Of a DNA stretch of 34,733 nucleotides, positions 1-7,463 are shown piece after piece. Location: the NCBI GenBank assembly GCA_017646685.1, contig JAGCLZ010000002.1, forward strand, positions 1-34,733, given 5' to 3'. The position numbers were made by a program, and so were the translations under genes. This DNA comes from Bacteroidales bacterium (GTDB lineage: Bacteria; Bacteroidota; Bacteroidia; Bacteroidales; P3). Position 1 is the stretch's first letter, and every line of letters begins with the position of its first letter. Below the pieces are notes generated by a model. The model ran no database searches and had not been told where the DNA came from. It saw only the letters and a program-made list of their open reading frames with translations.

Positions 1-75
1 AAAAAGCGTAAATATCGTAAGACTTTACCCTACTTTATTACTCATTTGACTTATTATGCAAAATATATGGGTTAA
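1..75 (+). CDS. C-terminal tail of a protein, possibly a transposase (partial)
   Basis: The frame is open from the first base and ends at TAA 73-75, giving 24 residues that begin KKRKYRKTLPYF and end YYAKYMG. The tail is strongly basic. It lies about 100 bases before an inverted-repeat end (176-186) that matches the IS-like end at 34601, so it is probably the end of a transposase. The fragment is too short to assign a family from its own sequence. Confidence 0.35.
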   Translation, partial: KKRKYRKTLPYFITHLTYYAKYMG

Positions 76-186
76 TTTGTCGGACAGCCGATAAGATACT
101 CAAAATAGGGGGCTTGTCCACGGAAGAATAATTGTTGATTATTGAAATTCAGTATATTGAAAAAGCTATATTTTGTTTAGCGGACA
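1..186 (+). mobile_element. Right end of an insertion sequence
   Basis: The sequence TTTAGCGGACA at 176-186 is the exact reverse complement of TGTCCGCTAAA at 34601-34611, where a transposase start follows 94 bases downstream. The two ends therefore look like the right and left terminal repeats of one IS type. The stretch between the stop codon and the repeat has a possible GGACAGCC...GGCTTGTCC hairpin (about 83-118). A gene remnant whose frame starts exactly at the repeat supports the boundary. Confidence 0.5.
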
Positions 187-615
187 CTAATAGTAAACAA
201 TAGTTTTATAGTTGTCGGTTTATGGGCTTGCGATCCTTATATCCATGAACTTTATTTTTATCTTCGGCTGATTAAACGCTATTTTACTGATATGCCTATA
301 GTATTTATGGGTGATACAAATAGCAATAAACAATTTGACCATAAACACAATAGAGAAGGTAATCACAGCGATACGATAAGATTACTAAATAGTTGGGGAT
401 ATGAATCGATGTATCACTATTTTAGTGGAGAAGAACAAGGAAAGGAAACTGTTCCTACATTTAGAATGCACAACCACAAAGACAAGCCATATCACATTGA
501 TTTTTGCTTTGCGAAGCCAAAGTTTGTAAAGCATTTCGAGATAATAACCGAAAAAAAGTTTGAGACATATAGCGACCATAATCCTTTGTCGATCGAGCTT
601 ACTGATGATTTATAA
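187..615 (+). pseudogene. Endonuclease/exonuclease/phosphatase (EEP) family protein, 5' truncated by an IS
   Basis: The reading frame is open from the IS end to the stop at 613-615 and encodes the C-terminal half of an EEP-fold phosphoesterase. Visible motifs are IVVGLWA (one beta strand), VFMGDTNSN (family GDxN motif), YHIDFCF (family IDY/F motif) and YSDHNPLSIEL (family SDHxP motif with the catalytic His). The N-terminal half, with the first metal-binding Asn and Glu motifs, is missing. An in-frame TAG at 178-180 lies inside the IS repeat. An ATG at 292 could start a 107-residue peptide, but it would lack half the fold, so I call it a remnant. The substrate cannot be told. Confidence 0.75.
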
Positions 616-633
616 ACTAAATAAAGAAAACCC

Positions 634-815
634 GTTGGATGAATTAAATTTTATATCCTATCATCAATCAGTTTAGAATATGGGATCGTTAACTTGGTGG
701 TATACTGTCAGTTATTGGCCAATATAAAGTCTCAAAAATGCCCCGAGAGGAAAATGTAACTACTACGTGATGTAGATAAAATTTTCTCGAGAGAGATTTT
801 TGTCAACCTCTCGGT
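634..815 (+). repeat. Dispersed intergenic repeat, copy 1
   Basis: This fills most of the gap 616-948. It starts GTTGGATG, followed by TTAAATTTTA, a degenerate stem-loop with loop core CATCAATCAGTTTA (662-675), the core TATACTGTCA (701-710) and TTGGCCAATATA. The second module contains ACTACGTGATGTAGATAAA, shared with copy 3, inside an 8-bp perfect inverted repeat CCGAGAGG (743-750) / CCTCTCGG (807-814). Copy 4 (30797) aligns with the first module over about 100 bases. I see no gene here. Confidence 0.7.
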
Positions 816-907
816 ATGTTTTTTTTATTTGTATATCAAAACAAGACTAAATATCCTGAATTTAATTCAACCAATAGGTAATACCAAATTCGTCCTGTAT
901 CTCATGC

Positions 908-956
908 AATAAATACCATAATATGCAGTTATTTGAAAGTTATAAGCAATGGAAAT
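908..956 (+). repeat. Shared gene leader, copy 1
   Basis: The 40 bases before the ATG at 949 plus the first codons are nearly identical to the leader at 1355-1404. They contain AATAAATACC, ATATGCAGTTATTT and TATAAGCAATGGAAAT. A shorter form occurs at 2053-2082. It may carry a translation signal, or mark repeated insertion or duplication of gene cassettes at this place. Confidence 0.55.
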
Positions 957-1353
957 AGCAATGGAAACATGGAATAGCGTTGATTGCATTAAAGGAGAAT
1001 ATTCGACAAATGAAATACTGTATGATGCTACAAATCTAACGGTTAAGTTAGATTCTTTTAAAGATAACAGTACTGTAACTTTGTTTTTTCCAAACGTGTT
1101 AGCGTATAGGGTTTCTTTAGAGCATTTTAGATGGTTGGAATACAAAGACACTGGTAATTGTCATGATTTATTGTATATAGTCGAAAATTCTAACTACATA
1201 AAATGGATTCAAGATTCAGGCATGAGACAACTTTATGGAGACACTTCTTCTATAAAGCACTACCTACTCTATACTAATGCAGAAATAATAGATGTATTGC
1301 TAAATGATAGCGAGAAAATACTTTTAAATGGTAAAACTATAAATCTTGGATGA
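949..1353 (+). CDS. Hypothetical protein, 134 aa
   Basis: I do not recognise this protein. It is acidic and soluble, with no signal peptide or membrane segment. Its N-terminus MEIAMETWNSVDC leads into alternating beta-like stretches (LTVKLDSFKDNSTVTLFF). An internal ATG at 961 is an alternative start; I keep 949 because the conserved leader reads into it in the same way as before the gene at 1397. The next gene's leader begins one base after its stop, so the two form tandem cassettes. Small single-domain proteins in tandem with conserved leaders occur in immunity-gene arrays of polymorphic toxin systems, but no toxin is visible here. Confidence 0.55.
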   Translation: MEIAMETWNSVDCIKGEYSTNEILYDATNLTVKLDSFKDNSTVTLFFPNVLAYRVSLEHFRWLEYKDTGNCHDLLYIVENSNYIKWIQDSGMRQLYGDTSSIKHYLLYTNAEIIDVLLNDSEKILLNGKTINLG

Positions 1354-1354
1354 T

Positions 1355-1404
1355 AATAAATCACAATGATATGCAGTTATTTAAAAATTATAAGCAATGG
1401 AAAT
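1355..1404 (+). repeat. Shared gene leader, copy 2
   Basis: This leader directly follows the preceding stop codon and ends in the first codons of the gene at 1397. It matches the leader at 908-956 with only a few differences and one single-base length change. ATATGCAGTTATTT and TATAAGCAATGGAAAT are identical in both. Confidence 0.55.
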
Positions 1405-2032
1405 GGATAATAGTTTTTTATATAGAGGTCAAATGCAATTAATGCTACTTGTTGCTCCTATAGAAACCGTGCTTGCTAGTCTCGAAGCTATTGAATGGTA
1501 TCAATATAGCGACTACAACACTTTCGAAAGAGTTACCATAATTCCTAATACTGATTTATACCACATTATGGATATTGAATACAAGACACATGGTATAGAG
1601 AATACTGAAATAAATATTATATGGGAACCATCCATTGCACCCGGACATACTGTTATTCGAACTTCATTGACCGATGGACGTTATACTCTTTCACATCGCT
1701 TGGCTAAGAATGGCATTGATTGCTATAGATTTAATGTCAATAATGATATATTACCTGCATACTTTTTTCATAGAATATCGCCCAACAAAGCTATCGAGCG
1801 TGTAGTTCAATATATAAACGAGGGAGATATGGAGGAGTTTTATCAAGAAGGGGAGTTGTTGCCCTTCGAAAATAGTGGATACTACAGACGTAGAAGAAAG
1901 AAAGACCGAATAAATCTCGATATTATAGTTGAATACATGTCGGCATTAGGGTGGGACATTCTGGACGATAACTTTTGGAGAAGCAACAAAGAAGCCTACA
2001 AAGACAGCCGAATATTTAAGGGAAATAAATAA
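1397..2032 (+). CDS. Hypothetical protein, 211 aa
   Basis: The function is not recognised. It is a soluble protein without signal peptide or transmembrane segments, starting MEMDNSFLYRGQMQ. A basic patch YYRRRRKKDR (about residues 164-173) precedes the C-terminal segment. The start follows the same leader as the gene at 949, which suggests joint regulation or cassette duplication. The last 35 or so codons are duplicated as a dead fragment at 3375-3484, so this locus has taken part in a duplication or recombination event that also involves the permease between the two copies. Confidence 0.6.
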   Translation: MEMDNSFLYRGQMQLMLLVAPIETVLASLEAIEWYQYSDYNTFERVTIIPNTDLYHIMDIEYKTHGIENTEINIIWEPSIAPGHTVIRTSLTDGRYTLSHRLAKNGIDCYRFNVNNDILPAYFFHRISPNKAIERVVQYINEGDMEEFYQEGELLPFENSGYYRRRRKKDRINLDIIVEYMSALGWDILDDNFWRSNKEAYKDSRIFKGNK

Positions 2033-2047
2033 CAAATTGGAATTATG
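1923..2047 (+). repeat. 125-bp direct repeat, left copy
   Basis: This covers the 3' end of the 211-aa gene and 15 bases beyond its stop. It matches 3375-3499 at a constant offset of 1452 bases, without indels and with about nine base differences by eye. The last 60 or so bases are identical. Confidence 0.85.
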
Positions 2048-2052
2048 TATTC

Positions 2053-2082
2053 TGCAATAAATACCATGATATGCCGTTATAC
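2053..2082 (+). repeat. Shared gene leader, copy 3 (short)
   Basis: GCAATAAATACCAT and ATATGC.GTTAT match the leader at 906-935 almost exactly. The later part, next to the start codon, is not conserved. The permease gene begins 30 bases further on. Confidence 0.5.
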
Positions 2083-2111
2083 AAAATGCTAAACTTAGAA
2101 GTAGAAATAAG

Positions 2112-3355
2112 ATGAAAGAAGTATTTGATTTGGTAAACCAAATGTCGCCATACCTATTGTTGGGATTTCTTTTGGCCGGTATTATGCACGCCTTCGTCCC
2201 ACACAAGATGTATAAAAACTATCTCAGAAGAGTAATTTTCGTTCGGTGTTCAATGCCACATTGTTGGGTATTCCGTTGCCATTGTGTTCGTGCGGAGTTA
2301 TACCCACAGCCATGTCGCTACGCAAAGAAGGTGCATCTAAAGGTGCAACGGTGGCTTTCCTTATAGCCACTCCACAAACAGGTGTCGACTCCATAATAGC
2401 CACATTTTCTTTGCTTGGACTACCCTTTGCATTAATAAGACCGTTTGCAGCTCTCGTTACAGCTCTTTTTGGAGGCACTATGGTGAATTTGTTTTTAGAA
2501 AAAGATTTTGCCGATACTGCTATTCAACAAAATAATGAAGTTAAAACCAAAGAAATACTTTCATTAGGAAGAAAGATTGTTTCGGTATTGCGTTATGCTT
2601 TTGTAGATATGATGCAGGATATAGGCAAATGGCTTATCTTGGGTTTGGTAGTAGCCGGACTTATCACCGTGTTTGTTCCCGAATCGTTCTTTGCACTCTT
2701 TGCCGATAATTCATTGCTAAGTATGCTGGTAGTGTTACTTTTTGCAATACCCATGTATTTGTGTGCCACAGGGTCTATACCTATAGCTGTTGCTCTTATG
2801 CTCAAAGGGCTAAGTCCGGGAACGGCATTGGTGTTGCTTATGGCCGGTCCGGCAATAAATTTTGCTTCAATATTGGTGGTTGGCAAGGTGCTGGGACGCA
2901 AAACATTATTTATATATCTTGTCTCGATAATAATGGGCAGTATGCTTCTGGGGTTGGGTATTGATTATCTATTGCCACGTGAGTGGTTTACATCAACCAT
3001 TGCTCAAATACATTCGTGCAACCACCATTCGGCAGATATTTTCAATATAATATGTACGGCGGCGATGTTTCTGCTACTTATCAATGCCTTCATACTCAAA
3101 TATCGAAAAAAAGATAAGCACTGTAGTGATTCATGCACCACAGAGCAATCCAATCAAGAAATGGTTGTGTATATAGACGGTATGCATTGTAACAACTGCA
3201 AGAATACTGTTGAGAAGAATATTCTTCAACTCGAAGGGGTGGAATCGATAGATATAGATTTGCAATCGGGCAAAGCTGTGATACACGGAATAGTTTCGTT
3301 TGAAACAGTGACGAAAACCATCAATGCTTTGGGATTTGAAGTGCGGGAACCGTAA
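2112..3355 (+). pseudogene. SO_0444-type Cu/Zn efflux permease with C-terminal HMA domain, frameshifted
   Basis: The frame starting at ATG 2112 encodes MKEVFDLVNQMSPYLLLGF, the usual start of the ArsP_1/DUF318 permease family. The match then continues in another frame from about 2216-2245 (NFRSVFNATLLGIPLPLCSC). A single missing base in CTCAGAAGAGTAAT would explain it. The second frame has the family's PLPLCSCGV and TPQTGVDSI motifs, several membrane helices and a final heavy-metal-associated domain with the metal-binding motif GMHCNNC. Intact relatives export Cu or Zn across the inner membrane. The joined reading gives roughly 415 residues, a normal length. A GTG at 2246 could restart translation but would lose the first helix. 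The frameshift may be real or a sequencing error. Confidence 0.75.
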
Positions 3356-3374
3356 TAATCGAGGAATCCCAACC

Positions 3375-3499
3375 TTATAGCTGAATACATGTCGGCATTA
3401 GGTTAGGACATCCTATACGATAACTTTTGTAGAAACGACAAAGAAGCCTACAAAGACAGCCGAATATTTAAGGGAAATAAATAACAAATTGGAATTATG
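3375..3499 (+). pseudogene. Duplicated 3' fragment of the 211-aa gene (right direct repeat)
   Basis: This fragment copies 1923-2047, with TGG changed to TAG (an in-frame stop, at about 3404) and another Trp codon changed to TGT. The 5' part of the gene is absent. It begins about 20 bases after the permease stop, so the permease and its leader sit between the two copies. Confidence 0.8.
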
Positions 3500-3649
3500 G
3501 CAATAGTAACTAAAGACGGTTTCTGTTTTTTTGACGAAAATACTCACCATACCGGACAACTTAATATCACTGCCACGAAAAAAATGCTGTACATAAGTAT
3601 GCGGCTGTTTGGGGCTATGCGGTTCGGCACTCGCAAGTGTGCGGTTTAG
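3497..3649 (+). CDS. Small ORF, 50 aa, possibly the remnant of a gene start
   Basis: ATG at 3497 follows GGAATT and opens a frame starting MAIVTKDGFCFFDENTHHTG. The first 30 residues look like a normal protein start, but the frame then runs into the repeat region (MRLFGAMRFGTRKCAV) and stops at 3647-3649. I read it as the 5' end of a gene cut off by the repeat block. The family is not recognised. Confidence 0.2.
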   Translation: MAIVTKDGFCFFDENTHHTGQLNITATKKMLYISMRLFGAMRFGTRKCAV

Positions 3650-3740
3650 GGGTCAAAACCATGGGAGTTACGGGTCAAAACTATGGCACTTTTGGGTCGT
3701 AACCCTAAGGGTTAGGGATGAAAAGTATGGCACTTTTAGC
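3648..3740 (+). repeat. Dispersed GGGTCAAAAnTATGG repeat, copy 1
   Basis: Three related units follow each other: GGGGTCAAAACCATGGGAGT, CGGGTCAAAACTATGGCACT and GATGAAAAGTATGGCACTTT. The last two are separated by CGTAACCCTAAGGGTTAGG, which holds a short palindrome. The same words occur at 34413-34521. I see no coding function. Confidence 0.6.
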
Positions 3741-3749
3741 GGCTATGTT

Positions 3750-3871
3750 GCGGAGTCGAGTCGTCGACGTCGCTCACTCGAGTCGTTGGCGTTTCCCACT
3801 CGTGTGGGTGCTATTCCTCGACTCGAGTCCGCCACCTCATCCACTCGAGTCGGCGACGCGGCGGAGTCGAG
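3750..3871. repeat. GC-rich palindromic block with CTCGAGTC units
   Basis: This block is about 65% GC (79 of 122 bases) in an otherwise AT-rich window. GCGGAGTCGAG opens (3750-3760) and closes (3861-3871) it. CACTCGAGTCG occurs at 3775-3785 and 3842-3852, CGACTCGAGTC at 3819-3829, and CCCACTCGTGTGGG forms a small hairpin at 3796-3809. The palindromic core CTCGAG recurs through the block. A 230-residue open frame crosses it on the + strand, but it continues antisense into hppA and is not a gene. Confidence 0.7.
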
Positions 3872-3882
3872 AAACTACAAAA

Positions 3883-3915
3883 AAAGAGCCCGAAAGCATT
3901 GCTTTCAGGCTCTTT
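3883..3915 (-). terminator. Rho-independent terminator of hppA
   Basis: AAAGAGCC.GAAAGC pairs with GCTTTC.GGCTCTTT around a 3-base loop. Read on the - strand, the hairpin is followed by a run of seven T. It lies 32 bases after the hppA stop. Confidence 0.9.
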
Positions 3916-3946
3916 GGTTATATCAAAGTCTTATAGCGTTTTTTTC

Positions 3947-6145
3947 TTACAACAAGTGGCAAGTTACAGTAAGACCGGCCATAACGATACTTACCATCGA
4001 CATAAGTTTGATAAGGATGTTCAACGAAGGACCGGCTGTATCTTTGAATGGGTCGCCCACTGTATCGCCAACCACTGTAGCTTTGTGGCAGTCGCTACCT
4101 TTACCACCGAAGTTACCTTCTTCAACATATTTCTTAGCGTTGTCCCATGCACCACCTGCATTGGCCATAAATACTGCCAATACAAATCCGGCACTCAAAC
4201 CTCCGATAAGCAATCCCAATACACCGGCAACACCAAGTACCAAACCTGTAACGATAGGAACGATGATGGCCAACAACGATGGCAACAACATTTCGTGTTG
4301 AGCACCTTTGGTTGAGATAGATACGCAACGTGCATAGTCGGGTTCGGCTTTGCCTTCAAGAATACCTTTGATGGTGCTGAATTGACGACGTACTTCTTCT
4401 ACCATCTTTTGAGCTGCACGACCTACAGCATTCATAGTAAGACCGCAGAACAAGAATGCCATCATAGCACCAATAAATATACCTACTAGTACTATAGGAT
4501 TCATAAGGTTTACATTGTAAGCTTCCATAAAGTCTATCAAAGTAGCTTCGGCAGCAGCAACACCGTTTGGCAATGCTTCGCCTACGCGGATAAGGGCTAT
4601 TTTTATTTCTTCTACATAAGAAGCCAAAAGAGCTAAAGCAGTAAGAGCAGCCGATCCTATAGCAAAACCTTTACCGGTAGCGGCAGTAGTGTTGCCAAGA
4701 GCATCGAGAGCATCGGTACGTCTGCGAACTTCAGGTTCCAAACCGCTCATTTCGGCATTACCACCGGCGTTGTCGGCGATAGGACCGTAAGCATCTGTAG
4801 CCAAAGTGATACCTAATGTAGAAAGCATACCTACAGCAGCTATACCTATACCGTATAGACCCATAGAAAGGTTTTCGCCGGTCATTTCGATAGCAAAACC
4901 GTTAGCACATAAGTAAGAAAGAACGATAGCCACACCTACAGTTACTACAGGTATAGCAGTAGAAAGCATACCTAAGCCCATACCGGAGATGATAACGGTA
5001 GCAGGACCGGTTTGAGCACTTTCCGATACTTTTTGAGTAGGTTTATAAGTTTGTGAAGTATAATATTCTGTAGATTTTCCAATGATTACACCTGAAAGCA
5101 AACCAACAACTACCGACAAAGATACTTGCCACCATTGGTTGGTTTCAGTACCAAACAACCAAGCGAATATACCAAAAGTAGCTACAGCTATAAGTATAGA
5201 AGCGATGTTGGTACCACGGCTAAGAGCTGCTAGCAATTGTTTCATACCTGCATCTTCTTTGGTTTTCACCATAAAGATACCTATCAAAGAAAGTACAACA
5301 CCTACAGCAGCTATCAAAGCAGGAGCCAAAACAGCTTTAAGTTGCATATCGCCTTCCACAGCCGAAGTAGCGAATGCCGAAGCACCCAAAGCCATAGTAG
5401 CAAGGATAGAGCCGGCGTAAGATTCATACAAGTCGGCACCCATACCGGCCACGTCGCCTACGTTGTCGCCTACGTTGTCGGCAATAGTAGCGGGGTTACG
5501 AGGGTCGTCTTCAGGAATATTGTATTCTGTTTTTCCCACAAGGTCGGCTCCAACGTCGGCAGCTTTGGTGTATATACCACCACCCACGCGGGCAAACAAT
5601 GCTTGAGTAGAAGCACCCATACCAAAGGTAAGCATTGTAGTAGTGATGATAACAAGCTTGTGAGAACCTGAATCTTCAATAAAATAATCAAGTACCAAGT
5701 ACCATACTGAAATATCTAATAACGCTAGTCCTACAACTACCAAACCCATAACGGCACCCGAGCGGAACGCTACTTGCAAACCACTGTTCAAAGATTTACG
5801 GGCAGCATTGGCAGTACGTGCTGAAGCGTATGTAGCGGTTTTCATACCAAAGAAACCTGCCAAACCGGAGAACAACCCTCCTGTAAGGAAAGCAAACCAT
5901 ACCCATCCGTTTTGCAAATCAAAGAATGCCATAATAGCAAAAAGAGCAGCCAAAATAACGAACACAATGGTTACGACTTTGTACTGCTGCTTAAGGTAAG
6001 CCATAGCCCCTTTACGAACGTGGGCGGCAATCTTCTTCATCAAATCGGTTCCTTCATCTTTCGATAGCATCTGTTTGTAGAACACAAACGCCATCGCTAA
6101 TGCTAGCACTGAAGCGGCTAGAACGAAATAAATCAAACTGTTCAT
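3947..6145 (-). CDS. hppA: Membrane-bound pyrophosphatase (ion-translocating), K+-dependent type
   Basis: The 732-residue protein couples PPi hydrolysis to pumping of H+ and/or Na+ across the inner membrane. Length and some 16 hydrophobic segments fit the family. The catalytic signature DVGADLVGKTEYNIPEDDPR is followed by NPATIADNVGDNVGDVAGMG, carrying the Mg-PPi binding acidic residues. Near the C-terminus are further conserved Asp/Lys motifs (GDTVGDPFKDTAGPSLNILI). The segment GNTTAATGKGFAIGSA has Ala where K+-independent enzymes have Lys (GNTTKA), so this should be the K+-stimulated class. Whether it pumps Na+, H+ or both cannot be decided by eye. It is monocistronic, with its own terminator and a leader of about 130 bases. 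Confidence 0.97.
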   Translation of the reverse strand: MNSLIYFVLAASVLALAMAFVFYKQMLSKDEGTDLMKKIAAHVRKGAMAYLKQQYKVVTIVFVILAALFAIMAFFDLQNGWVWFAFLTGGLFSGLAGFFGMKTATYASARTANAARKSLNSGLQVAFRSGAVMGLVVVGLALLDISVWYLVLDYFIEDSGSHKLVIITTTMLTFGMGASTQALFARVGGGIYTKAADVGADLVGKTEYNIPEDDPRNPATIADNVGDNVGDVAGMGADLYESYAGSILATMALGASAFATSAVEGDMQLKAVLAPALIAAVGVVLSLIGIFMVKTKEDAGMKQLLAALSRGTNIASILIAVATFGIFAWLFGTETNQWWQVSLSVVVGLLSGVIIGKSTEYYTSQTYKPTQKVSESAQTGPATVIISGMGLGMLSTAIPVVTVGVAIVLSYLCANGFAIEMTGENLSMGLYGIGIAAVGMLSTLGITLATDAYGPIADNAGGNAEMSGLEPEVRRRTDALDALGNTTAATGKGFAIGSAALTALALLASYVEEIKIALIRVGEALPNGVAAAEATLIDFMEAYNVNLMNPIVLVGIFIGAMMAFLFCGLTMNAVGRAAQKMVEEVRRQFSTIKGILEGKAEPDYARCVSISTKGAQHEMLLPSLLAIIVPIVTGLVLGVAGVLGLLIGGLSAGFVLAVFMANAGGAWDNAKKYVEEGNFGGKGSDCHKATVVGDTVGDPFKDTAGPSLNILIKLMSMVSIVMAGLTVTCHLL

Positions 6146-6273
6146 AAACCTAGTTTTTTGTAAGTAATATTATTAATTATTTATATATTAAGCGTATAAA
6201 AACGTATTAAGTATTAAACAATGTACTGAGTATATTTATATTATCATAATGATATATATAATCAACCGATTTG

Positions 6274-6281
6274 CAAATTTA
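6274..6281 (-). promoter_or_regulatory. Candidate -7 box of hppA
   Basis: On the - strand this reads TAAATTTG, fitting the Bacteroidota consensus TAnnTTTG, about 130 bases before the hppA ATG. No clear TTTG is seen at the -33 distance. Confidence 0.35.
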
Positions 6282-6306
6282 CGTATTTTTTTTCATTTTA
6301 TATAGA

Positions 6307-6342
6307 AAAAACGCATAAAAGTTTAATCTTTTGTGCGTTTTT
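6307..6342 (-). terminator. Terminator of the divIC-nlpC operon
   Basis: AAAAACGCA.AAAAG pairs with CTTTT.TGCGTTTTT around a 6-base loop, starting nine bases after the nlpC-type stop. On the - strand a T run follows. Confidence 0.85.
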
Positions 6343-6351
6343 CCTTTTCGT

Positions 6352-6978
6352 TTACCTCCATTTTGTGCTTACATCATTGTGGCGTCCACCTTTGTAAAAC
6401 CTACTGTCCCAATATTTTTCTGTAAGTTTGCTTACTATAACTCCTTTCGACGACGAGGCATGTGCAAACATGTTTTCTTTTAAATAAATTCCAACATGGT
6501 TTATCCGTCCTTTGCTGTTTGTGAAAAACACCAAATCGCCTTCAACCAAATCTTTTCTATCTATAAGTTTAATATTTTGTACCATATCCATAGCTCTGCG
6601 ATTTAGGGTTATGTTATATACTTCTTGGTATATATTTATCGTAAAGCACGAGCAGTCAACACCTTCTTTTGTACATCCTCCGCCTTTGTATGGCGTTCCG
6701 TACCATTTTTCGATGGCTGCGTATAATTTTTCATTGTCTTTATCACATAGGGTGATGTCTATTTTGCTTTTGGTTGTTGTTTTTTCTGTGGGTTGGGATT
6801 CTACGGGTTGTTTTTTTATGGGTTGGTGTGTTTCTCCTGATATTTCTTCAAATATGAAATCTTCTTCGGTTACAGTTTCAAGATCATTACTTGTCAATTC
6901 TTTGAAAAAACTGCATGAATATATGCTTGCTGTTATTAGCGCAAAGGCCAACAGTTTTATATAGCTATCTTTTTTCAT
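6352..6978 (-). CDS. NlpC/P60 family lipoprotein, putative cell-wall endopeptidase
   Basis: The 208-residue protein begins with a lipoprotein signal (MKKDSYIKLLAFALITASIY followed by S-C22), so it should be lipid-anchored and exported. After a Thr/Lys-rich linker, residues about 85-200 form an NlpC/P60 domain. TPYKGGGCTKEGVDCSCF holds the catalytic Cys (DCSxF motif), NHVGIYL the catalytic His and FAHASSSKGV the third polar position. Family members cut peptidoglycan stem peptides (gamma-D-Glu-diaminopimelate type bonds). The gene starts six bases after divIC and shares its promoter, pairing a divisome protein with a wall hydrolase. Confidence 0.9.
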   Translation of the reverse strand: MKKDSYIKLLAFALITASIYSCSFFKELTSNDLETVTEEDFIFEEISGETHQPIKKQPVESQPTEKTTTKSKIDITLCDKDNEKLYAAIEKWYGTPYKGGGCTKEGVDCSCFTINIYQEVYNITLNRRAMDMVQNIKLIDRKDLVEGDLVFFTNSKGRINHVGIYLKENMFAHASSSKGVIVSKLTEKYWDSRFYKGGRHNDVSTKWR

Positions 6979-6984
6979 GGTGGC

Positions 6985-7278
6985 TTATTTTTCGCGGTTT
7001 ATTATAAATATATCTTCGTCTTTTCGTTTCATATAATAATTTTCTCGGCCATATTTTTCATATTCCGAAATGTTGTTATAAAATTTTTGTATGCGAATAC
7101 TATCCTCTTTGATACTTTCTTTAAGGAAAAGCTTTTCGGATTCGAGTTTCTGTTTTTGTTCTCGTAGTGAAAAAGACATGCTTATGCTATTGTCATCAAT
7201 AAAAAAGAATAGGACAATAAACACAATTGTGCAAATGATATATTTGTTTTTGAGTATGCTAGGTATATTTTTTTTCAT
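6985..7278 (-). CDS. DivIC/FtsB-like septum formation initiator
   Basis: The 97-residue protein has a short cytoplasmic N-terminus (MKKNIPSILKNK), one membrane helix (YIICTIVFIVLFFFID) and a coiled coil (SLREQKQKLESEKLFLKESI), ending with EKYGRENYYMKRKDEDIFII. The last part fits the family's YxRExYxM(K/R)xxxEExF consensus. It should act in the FtsB-FtsL-FtsQ type divisome complex. I use ATG 7278 rather than an upstream in-frame ATG at 7359, because a -7 promoter box lies at 7303-7310, between the two. Confidence 0.85.
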   Translation of the reverse strand: MKKNIPSILKNKYIICTIVFIVLFFFIDDNSISMSFSLREQKQKLESEKLFLKESIKEDSIRIQKFYNNISEYEKYGRENYYMKRKDEDIFIINREK

Positions 7279-7302
7279 CTGAAAAACGTTATTTATCGCT
7301 TG

Positions 7303-7310
7303 CAAAGTTA
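7303..7310 (-). promoter_or_regulatory. -7 box of the divIC-nlpC operon
   Basis: TAACTTTG on the - strand matches TAnnTTTG and lies 25 bases before the ATG at 7278. It rules out the longer upstream start. Confidence 0.6.
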
Positions 7311-7412
7311 CGCTATAAAACTTAAATCCCAATATTCTTGTTGGGAAATTTATCCTCATTTCGATGTGAAAAACTTTCGCTACTTGGCCGGTAGCTCCGT
7401 GTTTGGGTATAA

Positions 7413-7446
7413 AAAAAGGTCTTTGGCATTGGCCAAAGACCTTTTT
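7413..7446 (-). terminator. Terminator of the PpiD-like gene
   Basis: This is a 15-bp perfect stem, AAAAAGGTCTTTGGC / GCCAAAGACCTTTTT, with loop ATTG, 17 bases after the stop of the foldase gene. A and T runs on both flanks make it potentially active in both directions. Confidence 0.92.
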
Positions 7447-7463
7447 TATTTATTAAGAGAGTA

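Noticed and set aside
3609..4301. 230-codon + strand frame through the GC-rich block
   Set aside because: It translates the CTCGAGTC repeats into Ser/Arg-rich sequence and then runs antisense through the hppA terminator and gene. No protein features.
5082..5671. Two + strand frames within hppA
   Set aside because: They are antisense to a complete, conserved gene, with His/Ser- and Thr/Lys-rich compositions typical of shadow frames.
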